A stretch of 64,000 nt of DNA, taken from positions 7,936,001-8,000,000 of the forward strand of contig JBHGNT010000018.1 in NCBI GenBank assembly GCA_043228905.1, written 5' to 3'. Position 1 is the stretch's first letter. Every line of letters begins with the position of its first letter. Below, piece by piece: positions 54,371-64,000 of the stretch. The DNA is from Azolla caroliniana (lineage: Eukaryota; Polypodiophyta). The position numbers were made by a program, and so were the translations under genes. Below the pieces are notes generated by a model. The model was not told the DNA's origin and did no database searches. It saw only the letters and a list, made by a program, of their open reading frames with translations.

Positions 54371-56868
54371 ACGCCATACATCCTAGAAAACGAATCTTCT
54401 ACCTTCTCAATAGACAAACCTCAACCCCCGATACATTTATGTGGTTGGGGAATACTAATAATAAAAAATTCATGTTTTACCATACCTCTAAGAAAACCTG
54501 TAGGAATAGACCTAGGACTAAATTTTGGAAACCTTTAGCTTATACCCCTCGTACTAGCCTTCGTCTACATAACTTGTCCACTTACACACTTAGTAAAAAC
54601 GAAACACAACTATTAAACTTAGGACTACAATACGTCCCCCCTTCTCCCCCACCCTTCCCTCAAAACATCCTTAAAGAATATACCAACCTTAGTAGATCAC
54701 TATGCCTTAGACACTTGTTTAGAAATAGTGATACAACCCCACCTAATCCCTTTAAATTACCTAACCCCAGTTGGAACCCTCCATCTAAATACCTTCCCTT
54801 AGAAACCCTTATTGAAAAATACAATAGTATCCTACAAGAACAACTATTAAACACTAAAATTAAGTATGCTAAACCCTCATACCACCTTCTCTTAGCCCTC
54901 AATAGCCTTAAGAGAAATACTAAAATCCTTATCTTACCCGTCGATAAAAATATAGGAGTTTGTGTCTTAGATAGAGACCTATATTATACTAAAGCTATAA
55001 CCCATCTCTCAGATACCACCACTTACAAACTAGTGACCCACTTTCCGTTAGAAGAACTCTTAGATCGATTAAATACTATAGTTAGAAATAATCTAGGAAC
55101 CCTCTCTATGTTAGGAAACAGGTCCCTCCGGATGGGAAGTGAGAAGAACAGTATTGATGAGCAAACTCGGCCGAGGCCCCGACAACGGAAGACCCGATGA
55201 GAACCGGATGAGAAGTACCCGACTACAGAAGACCCAGTGAGAACCAAATGTGGTGTACCCGGCTACGGAGGACCCGGTGAGAACCGGATGTGGTGTACTC
55301 GGCTATGGAAGACCCGGTGAGAACCGGATGTGGTGTACCTGGCAAGCGCCGGATGACGAGTACCGGGCTATGGAGGACCCGATGAGAATCGGATGTGGTG
55401 TACCTGGCTACGGAGGACCCGGTGAGAACCGGATGTGGTGTACCCGGCAAGCGCCGGATGATGCAGGCCCGGTGAGGAGTGCTCGTCGGATGAAGGGACA
55501 TATTCGTAAATATGTTTCTGAGAGTCCATCAGGGCTATATTTGTAAATAGCTGAAAAGTCATATTAGTATAAATATGACTTAGGGCAAACTTTGTATGTG
55601 TTGTTGTCATTCTTGTTGGTGCAAGACTAGAGATCGTGCATTCCCGTCACTCTATATTAGAAGCCAACTTCATTCTCCACAAACCACCCGAAGGTTATAG
55701 AGTAGCTAATATCTACTTTCTCCCCAAAATTCACAAGACACCTTTCGGATTTAGACCTATATATTCATATAACAACTCCATCTTTCAACAAACATCGAAA
55801 TGGTTACAATTTCAACTCCTACCTATCCTATTAACTCAAAAGAAATATCTAAAATATTATCACTCCCTCATCCAAACCTTAGAAAATCTAAACCCTCCCC
55901 CAAATAGTTTCATTTTTACCTTTGATGTTGAGTCTCTCTATCCTAGCATCCCACCTAAATTAGGACTCGAAGCCCTTAGGAATATTATCTCCCCTCATTT
56001 CTCCAAAAATAAGACTAATCTTATATGTAACCTTAGCGCCCTAACCTTAGAATAACATTTCCTAACTTTTCACAATCAAATCTACCAACAGATTAAGGGC
56101 ATTGCCATGGGTAGCAACTTCTCTGTTGTATACGCTTGTCTCTTCCTATCACACTTAGAAAATTCTCATCCTTCCCCCCACCTCTTCTACTTCACTAGGT
56201 ATATAAACAATGCCTTTCGAGTATGGACAGGCACCAAACCTCAACTTTTAGACTTCTTAAAATTCTATGGTGACACCACCAATAATTCTATTAGACTCAA
56301 CATATAAACCTCTCCGACTAGGCTTCCCTTTCTAGATATATGGATCAACCTTCTTAATAACAAATTCTCCTTTAACTGCTTTCAAAAGTCCCTTAATACC
56401 TATCAATACCTTCCTTTTTCATCTAACCATCCTCTCCACGTAAAGCATAACTTCATATCTAACGAGCTCAAAAGATACCTCATTAGAGAAAGCATGCCCT
56501 TAGGCTATTCTAATATGAGAAACTTATTTTTTCGTAGGCTTACTAAAAGAGAATACCCACTCAATTTTATCCTTAGGAACTTTAGGAAATACCCTTATTC
56601 TCTCAGACAATCACTCCTTTTTAAGCATAAAACTAAAGCTTCTCTTACCCCAACCATCTTTAGACTAAGATATACCCATAACACCCCTAAATTACGTATT
56701 CAAACTTTTCGAACTAACCTATATAGTGATTTTATTAAGGATCCCCAACTATGTAGTATCCCCAAATCTCTAGTTTATTGGACTAAATCTAAAACGCTAC
56801 ACTCACTTTTAGTCCAAACTAAATTTACTAGATCCCCACCTACCCCACCACCCTTACTTATCCCATAA
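54371..56868 (+). pseudogene. PLE reverse transcriptase gene
   Basis: N-terminal part 54,371-55,108; a copia solo LTR interrupts; the rest continues in the same frame 55,655-56,868 with two stops (56,053 and 56,305). Motifs in order: LGLQYVPP, ILPVDKNIGVCVLDRDL, ANFILHKPPEGY, YFLPKIHKTPFGFRPI, FTFDVESLYPSIP (first catalytic Asp), KGIAMGSNFSVVYACLFL, YINNAFRVW (normally YxDD: both Asp are Asn), LPFLDIWI, and a thumb-like end RNLFFRRLTKREYP. No GIY-YIG endonuclease or zinc motif follows, so this belongs with endonuclease-lacking PLEs. Catalytically dead. Confidence 0.9.
55109..55649 (+). mobile_element. copia solo LTR in PLE
   Basis: 541 bp, TG...CA, TATA box TATAAATA at 55,568-55,575, minisatellite at about 55,187-55,480. 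Target duplication CTCTA at 55,104-55,108 and 55,650-55,654. Related to the LTR of the 20,306-25,847 copia in U3, but lacking the long downstream part. Results from recombination between two LTRs of one element. Confidence 0.92.
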
Positions 56869-57202
56869 TCTATCCCTAGCATCCCGTTATCCTCCTTTAG
56901 TACCCTCTTATAATATATTATCATACTCTCCCCTTATTACCCTCATTATTCCTTATCACCCCAATTATATCAACTCACCTTACATCATACCCCCTTACAT
57001 CACATCCTCTTAAAACATACCCTTTTATACACCTTAACTACCCTTAATAGACATTTAAATCTCTCTCTCTCTCTCTCTCTCTCTACATATCACTACTCTC
57101 ACTCTTCCACTACCACACATTCATTATATGCACTCATCATACCCCCCCCCCTCTCTCTTACCCCATCTTCACTATATATATATATCTCTATTTTGTAAAA
57201 AC
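56869..57202 (+). other. PLE 3' UTR
   Basis: Pyrimidine-rich noncoding sequence between the RT gene and the ribozyme, with (CT)n at 57,061-57,083 and (TA)n at 57,174-57,183. No poly-A tract. Confidence 0.6.
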
Positions 57203-57258
57203 AAGGCCTATTGCACTGATGAGCTCGTATGAGCGAAAATAGTTTGTAATAAGGCCTT
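57203..57258 (+). ncRNA. Hammerhead ribozyme of the PLE
   Basis: Core CTGATGA (57,216-57,222), stem II GCTC/GAGC with loop GTAT (57,223-57,234), GAAA (57,235-57,238). Stem I pairs AAGGCCTATTGCA (57,203-57,215) with TGTAATAAGGCCTT (57,245-57,258): 13 pairs with one G-U and one bulged A. Stem III is minimal: A57,238-U57,243 with loop ATAG. Predicted cut after U57,244. This is the small type I form with a very short stem III reported for PLEs, in which two units often cooperate. Confidence 0.85.
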
Positions 57259-57280
57259 CCTTAATATAAGTTGTCTCAAT

Positions 57281-57316
<36 letters not shown>

Positions 57317-57459
57317 TACTCTACTCTACTCTACTCTTACACATTTCTCCTTTCCTTTCTTTTGGTATTTACCCTCCATCCAATAGTTTTGTCGAGAACC
57401 ATAGCACACACTCCCGGTTTTAGACCATTCGGTGTATAGATTCGACACCTAAAATTGCT
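57259..57459 (+). other. PLE 5' UTR
   Basis: Between ribozyme and ORF1: (CT)n about 57,279-57,318, then ACTCT repeated five times to about 57,342. No ORF. Confidence 0.6.
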
Positions 57460-57975
57460 ATGGATCATGCGTTAGAGATTGGCACCCACAATGGGACGAC
57501 ATTGACTAACCCCGAGCACCCATCATGTGAAGAGTGCCCTCGGCCAACGACCATGACATTTGCATCCATTGCCTCGACAACAACCACACCTACCAAACGG
57601 AATAGTGCAAACAAACGACAACAAAAACACTTATGTGAGATTCTATTTTCCTCATCCCCCGAGAATACTGCTACAAAATACTAAGGTATCGACATCCAAT
57701 ACCTCTTTTGCTTCCAAACACTTACAAGATAACAAGGCTAACATTTTTTTAGAGTTTAAACATATCTTTAAGCGTAAAAAGCAAACTTCTCACACACTCA
57801 AGAGAATCTCAAGCCTACACTCACATGAAATAATCCCAAGAAGTTTGAAGAATGAAACCCCCAAGCTTAAATTAGATAATGAAGAAATTAATATGAGCCT
57901 CCATACTAACTTCTAAGCCCTAACTACCCAATATAATAGAGACCTTACAAGAAGCTATATTAAACATTTAGACAT
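57460..57975 (+). pseudogene. PLE ORF1, 5' end of a tandem second unit
   Basis: ATG at 57,460 (MDHALEIGTHNGTTL) gives the only full ORF1 start in the window. It continues in a second frame from about 57,660 (TSNTSFASKHLQDNKANIF, HSHEIIPRSLKNETPKLKLD) matching 34,977. One frameshift near 57,675. Cut by satellite at 57,976. Confidence 0.75.
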
Positions 57976-58053
57976 GATTAAACCTCGATCTTTGACACAT
58001 AAACCAATTCCAGTCTTGTAAACCCAAATGACATTTCTAATCATTATTTCAAT

Positions 58054-58126
58054 CGCACAAGGAAGCGGTCGATCCTTCGGCCTTCTGCTTAGGAAACAAA
58101 CGCTCTATCCACTGAGCTACAAGTGT
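58054..58126 (-). pseudogene. tRNA-Arg(CCU)-like copy 53
   Basis: Acceptor ends, T stem and T loop changed; anticodon CCT; D arm perfect. Confidence 0.6.
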
Positions 58127-58585
58127 GAAATCCTTGCTCCAAAGGAAAGTGTTGATAGTCTTATTAATTCTTCTAATTACTAATAAATGCATCTTAGTTG
58201 ACGAATTTATAATTAATTTATGTGAACTGCTTAAATAAAGCTCACAAATGAATCATTGTAATTGATTTTTGAGGAAGTACTGAAAATCTATCTGAGTGGC
58301 TAAAAACGAAATACCTCATTCATTTTGGTTACTTGGTACGCATGACACTATGACTTTTTGCTTCCATGGTAAACCCTTAATGCATAATACAATAGTAGAG
58401 TTTTGCATTTAATGGGTCCGAGAACCACTTATAGTTTGTGGAATTTTGATTTCACTATACGAGACCATAAATGTGGAGAATCTTAGTATTGTTACGCACA
58501 TGAGATTGGTTAAACCTTGATCTTCGACACATAAACCAATTCCAATCTTGTGAACCCAAATGAAATTTGTGATCATAATTTCAAT

Positions 58586-58658
58586 CGCACAAGGAAGGGA
58601 TCGAACCTTCAGCTTTCTGCTTAGGAAACAAACGTTGTATCCATTCAGTTACAAGTGC
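58586..58658 (-). pseudogene. tRNA-Arg(CCU)-like copy 54
   Basis: D stem broken at several pairs, T stem and variable loop changed; CCT. Confidence 0.6.
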
Positions 58659-58811
58659 GAATTTCTTTGTGCAAAGGAAAGGGTCAATGATCCCTATTAA
58701 TTCTTCTAATTACTAATAAATGCATCTGAGTTGACGAATTTATAATGAATTTATGTCAACTTCTTAATTAAAGCTCACAAATGAATCATCGTAATCGATT
58801 TTTGAGAAAGT

Positions 58812-59369
58812 ACGACCACAAAAACGCTTACGTGAGATTCTATTTTCCCATCCCCCAAGAATACTGCTACAAATACTAAGGTATCCACATCCAATACTTC
58901 TGTTGCTTCCAAAAACTTACAAGATTACAAGGCTAAGCTTTTTTAGAGTTTAAACATATATTTTAGCGTAAAAAGCAAGCTTCTTACACACTCATGAGAA
59001 TCTCAAACCTACACTCACATGAAATAATCCCAAGAAGTTTGAAGAATGAAGCCCCCAAGCTTAAATTAGATAATGAAGAAATTAATATGAGCCTCCATAA
59101 TGAGTTCTCAGCCCTAACTACCTAATATAATAGAGACCTTACAAGAAGCTATATTAAACATTTAGACATGTTAGTACACTCGTACACTAAATTAATAGAT
59201 GATTTTCCAAATAAGATTACATCTGATCTCAGCCATTTTACTGATATATTACAAGATCCTACCCATCTTAATACAGTATCTAATCATATAGACCTAGAGT
59301 TATATTTAGAAACTATGAAGAGCTGGCTTGAGGATTTCGCTTTAAGAATTCTTACTGCGTGTGATGAAT
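58812..59369 (+). pseudogene. PLE ORF1 fragment
   Basis: Close copy of 34,797-35,355 with the same 5' truncation point; reading frame 59,168-59,369 (MLVHSYTKLIDDFPNKI) plus upstream pieces with one in-frame stop near 59,124. Ends at a satellite tRNA. Confidence 0.8.
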
Positions 59370-59845
59370 TTGTTACAATTGCGAAATCCTTGCTCCAAAG
59401 GAAAGGGTCGACGATCCTATTAATTCTTCTAATTACTAATAAATGCATTTGAGTTAACAAATTTATAATCAATTTATGTGAACTTCTTAATTAAATGTCA
59501 CAAATGAATCATCACAATCGATTTTTCAGGAAGTATTGAAAATGTATATAGTGTCTAAATGCGAAATATCTCATTCATTTTGGTTACTTGAGACCCATCA
59601 CACTATGACTTTTTACTTTCATAGTAAACCCTTAATACATAATACAATAGTAGAATTTTGCATTTGTTGGGTCCTAGAAGCACTTATAGTTTGTAAAAAT
59701 TAGATTTTACTATACGAGACCATAAATGTGGAGTATCTTAGTATTGTTACGCACATGAGATTGGTTAAACCTCCATCTTCAACACATAAACCAATTCCAG
59801 TCTTGTGAACCCATATTATATTTTTTATCATTATTTCAATCGCAC
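59370..59845 (-). repeat. tRNA satellite, block V
   Basis: One monomer without a whole tRNA. It begins inside the 5' acceptor of one tRNA (TACAATTGC) and ends after CGCAC of the next. Confidence 0.85.
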
Positions 59846-62480
59846 GTTCCAAACTTCCTTCTCGTTCACTTGTGTCTTCTGAATCTTTAAGTGAGTATTC
59901 TAGTTCATTAATTTATTCGTGTGTAATTGATCCTGCGCTTCAGTTTTATTATTTTAATATTAACGCCACACAATTACCACATTATGAACAACGATTACTC
60001 GACTCTATTTTAGATGATTTTCAAGACGTCTTTCCTAACGAATTTCCACTTACTTTACCACCAAAACGTAATGTGGACCATCAAATTGAACTCATCCCCG
60101 GTGTTGCTCCTGTGAGCATTCCACCTTATCGACTTAGTCGATTAGAAGATGATGAGATCGCTAAACAACTTAAGGAATAGTTGAGTATGGGCCACATTAA
60201 GTATAGTAAATCACCTTGGGGTGCACTAGTTCTATTAGTTAAGAAGAAGGAAGGTTCATGGCGAATGTGTATCAATTGTCTCCGTTTGAATAAAATGACA
60301 ATTAAAAATGCATATCCGTTACCTAGTGCCGATGATTTGATTGATCGTTTGCATGGGGCCCGATATTTTACCAAAATTGACTTATGAATAGGTTATCATC
60401 AAATTCGCATTCGTACGTGTTTTTAGTCATGCCTTTCGGGTTGACTAATGCTCCAACCACATTCCAACAAGCGATGAATGACGTTTTCTGAGATCAACTC
60501 AATGAGTTTGTTGTCGTCTTCGTGGATGATATTTTGATATATAGTCGTACCTTGTGAGATCATGTTCAACATGTTCGATTTGTTTTGCAAAAGTTGCATG
60601 ACAACTCTTTCTATGCAAAACATTCAAAATGTGTTTTCTTCCAAAAATATATTGTGTACCTAGGTCATTTAATTATGGAAAATGATGTTGAAATTGAACC
60701 TTCTCGTATTGAAAAGGTTAAACTTTGGCCCATTCCTCGTAATATTCGTAAACTACGAGCATTTTTAGGGTTTGTTGGATTTTTATGAAAATCAATTCGT
60801 AAATATTCCAAATTGACTACGCCATTAACTGACCTTTTAAAAGGTCATCCATGTAAGTCTGTCAAACCAATTGCATGGAATGAACAACTTGACAAATCAT
60901 TTGAGACACTCAAAGAGCATGTGTGTCAGGCTCCCACTCTTCTATTACCAGACCCGTCTAAGCCTTTCTCAATCGAAACCGATACTAGTGATTATGCTAT
61001 TGGTGTCGTTCTTTATCAAGGTGGTCACCCTATTACTTTTGAAAGTAAGAACCTTGATGATGCTCAATCTTGTTATTCGGTTCAAGAGAAAGATTTGTTT
61101 GCGTTAATACATGCACTTCAAACATGGAGGCACTATCTCAATGGAAATAAATTTGTGGTTAGAATAGACCATCAATCATTGAAGTATTTTTGTGACCAGC
61201 CAGATCTTCTTGGTCGTAAAGGCCGTTGGGCTAACCTTATGCAAGATTTTGATTTTTCCATACGGTATCGCAAGGGTTCTATGAACACCCTTGTGGATCC
61301 TCTTAGTCGCACTAAAGAAGTTAACATGCTTAGCTTCATGGAAATAAAATCTGATCTTTTAGATCACCTTCGAGCGAAATACCTTGATGACAGTTATTTT
61401 TCGAAATACTGGATGAAAGCCGAATCTGGTTTAGATGCCGATACTAGCACCCTACCCTCAAAGGCGACCTTTCACATTACAAACGGTTTGCTATACCATA
61501 GTGGAAAGGTCAGTGTTCCAGATTTACCAAACGTAAAATAGAAAATTCTTCATGAATGTCATGATGCACCATCTGCTCGTTATCTTGGAATACAACGCAC
61601 ACTCGTTCTCATCTCGAGTACTTTTTTCTGGCCTTAGATGCGCTCTGACGTACATAAATACGTAACTCAATGCTTACAATGTCAGATTAATAAGTCAGAA
61701 CGACTTAAAGCTACGGGTCTTTTACATCCCTTAGATGCTTCGAGCTTCTGTAGCAAAAACCCCTTCTAAGTGGGAGTAATACATTCCTATCTTAGAATTT
61801 GCCTATAATAGCTCTAAACATACATCCATTGGATATATTCCTTTTATGTTGATGTATGGTTTTCAGCCACGTGCCCCAGTTGATGTCACAATTTATCGTG
61901 ATACATTAGACAATACACACAATTTTTTGCAAGACATGAACCAAATGTTGCATATTGCCAAAGAGAATGTCAAGACAGCTCAAGATCGTGCTCGACTTTA
62001 TGCTGATTAGGATAGACGTCCTTGTGCATTTACTATTGGTGAAAAAGTTTTTTTGCGTGTCCCTACTGACTCTACGTCATTGTCTATGGGCAAGTGCGCT
62101 AAGTTAGGCCCACAATATTGTGGCCCATTTGAAATCCTTAAGTGGATTGGGTCATCTGCTTATCACCTTGCCTTACCCCGTAACGTTGGTATTCATCTTG
62201 TTTTTCACATGAGTTGTCTAAAACCATTTTTAGGCTTTGGTGATAACACCATCACAATCCAAGATCTTGTAACATTAGTGGATTTTTCTTACAAACCTCA
62301 TGTTCCTGAAAGAATTCTTGGTTCTCGTACTAACCGTTTACGTTCTAAACAGATTCGGCTATTCAAGATCAAATGGATAGATAAACCTATCGATGATGCC
62401 ACATGGGAACGCGAGCATACTCTTAAGGCACAATTTCCTCACTTTATTGAAAGAGTGCAATCTTTTGAAGTAGGGAAGTA
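59846..62480 (+). pseudogene. Ty3/gypsy chromovirus 2 relic (RT to chromodomain)
   Basis: Same family as chromovirus 1. RT at 59,872-60,800: [47 protein letters not shown], and catalytic FVDDILIYSR-like near 60,523 in a frameshifted stretch. RNase H 60,813-61,541: FSIETDTSDYAIGVVL, YSVQEKDLFALIHALQTWRHYL. Integrase zinc module HECHDAPSARYLG...CLQCQ near 61,550-61,690, then a deletion of the DDE core. Integrase end and chromodomain at 62,053-62,496 (GPFEILKWIGSSAYHLALP, FKIKWIDKPIDDATWERE). Gag and protease absent: begins in mid-pol at the broken tRNA. Confidence 0.88.
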
Positions 62481-62942
62481 TGTTATGTACACATAACATT
62501 GCTGAGGGTAGGTCACTAATATTTACATTAGTGAAGGGTATGTTCACTAATGTTAAAAAGTGGACTAATGATTGGATAGAAGGAATGATAGGTGCCAACA
62601 CTATCATGATTTGGACAACCAATGAATGGAGAGCCTCTTAGAAAGGCACATTTGTTCAAGGGGCCTAGGAAAAGGTATAAATATGAGGCTTATCTACCCT
62701 CATAAGGACATTACGTTGGAAGGTTGCTGTCTTAGACACCGGTGGTGCGGGCTAGGCTTTCGTCTTGACGATTGTGTTTATCTCTGCCAAGGTATTAGTC
62801 ATCCTAATATCCGGCGGTATGGGACGTCAGTGGTAGGTTGGTTATGTCTAGATCATAGCTCGAGGACAATCGGGTGGAACGAGTTCTTCTATCCATTCTA
62901 TTTTCCTTCTTTTACTTTAGTTTGGTCTATTGATTAGTAATA
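62481..62942 (+). repeat. 3' LTR of chromovirus 2
   Basis: Starts TGTTATGTACAC right after a GGGAAGTA purine tract, TATA box TATAAATA at 62,676-62,683, ends near ...TAGTAATA. About 462 bp, comparable with the 455-bp LTR of chromovirus 1; only short blocks (GTATGGGACG, TCGGGTGGA) are shared. Confidence 0.75.
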
Positions 62943-62959
62943 GACTCTTACCACCTTTC

Positions 62960-64000
62960 ATTCATGAAAGTTTGAAGCTGTAGAGATCAACTACGAGATC
63001 CATGACAAAGAGCTTCTTGCAATTGTGGATTCGTTTCAACAATGGACACATATTATAGAAGGTTCTTCTCAGTAGATCATTGTCTACAATGATCATAAGA
63101 ACCTGACTTATTTCCAAAATGCTCGAGTCTTGAGTCGCCGACAAGCCCAATGAGCGCAATTTTTGACTCACTTCGACTTTATCATCATATATTGCCCTGG
63201 GATGCAGCAAGGCAAAGCAGATGCTCTTTCTCGGCGCTCTTATATGGAACTTCATCCAAGGGAACCTGCATTTGAGCATGAAAAACAAATCCTATTCGGT
63301 CCTAATCGCTTACGATTAATGGTAGTTAATGCCATAAAAACTCTTGAAGATTCCACTCTTCTTGATTCCATTCGAGATCATATAGACATTGATGATTTCG
63401 CCAAGGATGTTTTGGATCATATCGTCCCGGATCGTGTTTCTTCCTCACGATCGAAAAATCCTCGTAATGACTATTGTCAGTTCTATTGGCATGGTGGTTT
63501 TCTGTTTCGACAAAACCTATTGTATGTTCCTGATGGTCCCCCACGACTACAAGTTTTACAACATTGCCATGACTCACCAATGGCCGGTCATTTTGGAGTT
63601 CGCAAGTCTCTAGAATTAACTTCTCGACTTTATTGGTGGCCTCGCCTTCGTCATTTTGTTGAGGAGATTGTTCGCAACTGTGATATATGTTGTCGATCAA
63701 AGAATCCTCGTCATCGATCCTATGGCTTACTACAACCACTTCCCATTCTGGAAAATCCTTGGAAATCAATATCCTTGTATTTCATTACTAATCTCCTAGT
63801 TTCAAAAGGTTTTGATGCAATTCTCACAGTGGTTGATCGATTTACCAAAATGGCACATTTCTTGCCATGTATGAAGTCGATTACTAGTTGAGAGGCAGCC
63901 AATCTGGTTATGCGGGAGGTATTTAAGTATCATGGTCTGCCGGATTATATTATTAGTGATTGTGGTCCACAATTCATCTCAAAGTTTTGGAAGCACATGT
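62960..64000 (+). pseudogene. Ty3/gypsy element 3, RNase H and integrase, partial
   Basis: RNase H end (FEAVEINYEIHDKELLAIVD, DHKNLTYF, HFDFIIIYCPGMQQGKADAL) with two stops, then 63,163-63,891: integrase zinc module CHDSPMAGHFGVRK...CDICCRSK and core VVDRFTKMAHFLP. The first catalytic Asp position reads SISLYFIT (Tyr in place of Asp); the second Asp (YIISDCGPQF) is present. One stop at about 63,889. 5'-truncated against the chromovirus 2 LTR and runs past the window end. A family distinct from the others here. Confidence 0.85.

Larger units (their letters stand above)
57976..58811 (-). repeat. tRNA-Arg(CCU) satellite, block IV
   Basis: Two tRNA copies 532 bp apart, then spacer to 58,811 where PLE ORF1 sequence begins. 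Confidence 0.9.

Overview
The window is repeat-only nuclear DNA from a land plant. I find no host protein-coding gene. The plant signs are Ty1/copia and Ty3/gypsy LTR retrotransposons (TGGTATCAGAGC initiator-tRNA primer sites, a chromodomain integrase tail) and a plant-like tRNA-Arg(CCU). An endonuclease-lacking Penelope-like element (PLE) and a gypsy family whose protein motifs resemble fungal or early-plant elements make a lycophyte or fern more likely than a flowering plant. That is inference only.

Tandem tRNA satellite. 1-14,327, about 17,839-20,305, 25,848-32,395 and two small blocks at 57,976-58,811 and 59,370-59,845 are a tandem repeat in which every unit carries a 73-nt tRNA-Arg(CCU)-like sequence on the minus strand. 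I count 54 recognisable copies. Units are mostly about 532 bp or about 266 bp, with 238 and 257 bp variants, and they are arranged in higher-order repeats (about 4.2-4.5 kb in the first array, 1,839 bp in the third). Forty-eight copies keep a CCU anticodon; most keep the internal B box.

Interruptions of the satellite. 14,328-16,120 is a 5'-truncated copia relic. About 16,180-17,838 is a PLE reverse-transcriptase relic on the minus strand. 20,306-25,847 is a complete but decayed copia element (two 760-bp LTRs, 5-bp target duplication CTAGG) sitting inside one of the tRNA copies. 32,396-34,717 is AT-rich, with a 1.2-kb foldback at 33,011-34,182.

Nested PLE. 34,797-57,202 is one PLE split by later insertions: ORF1 (34,797-36,031 and 42,559-43,432) holds chromovirus 1 (36,032-42,558). 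ORF1 and the RT gene are separated by gypsy element 2 (43,473-49,890). The RT gene carries a copia solo LTR (55,109-55,649). About 4.4 kb running from inside gypsy 2 to inside that solo LTR is tandemly duplicated (46,405-50,790 and 50,791-55,270). After the RT gene come a 3' UTR, a hammerhead ribozyme (57,203-57,258) and the start of a second PLE unit (ORF1 from 57,460), giving the tandem arrangement known for PLEs.

Right end. A second PLE ORF1 fragment (58,812-59,370), a chromovirus relic (59,846-62,942) with its 3' LTR, and part of a third gypsy element running off the window (62,960-64,000). Every retroelement shows stops, frameshifts, lost catalytic residues or deleted domains, so the region is a graveyard. 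The tRNA units and the ribozyme are the parts most likely to retain RNA-level function.
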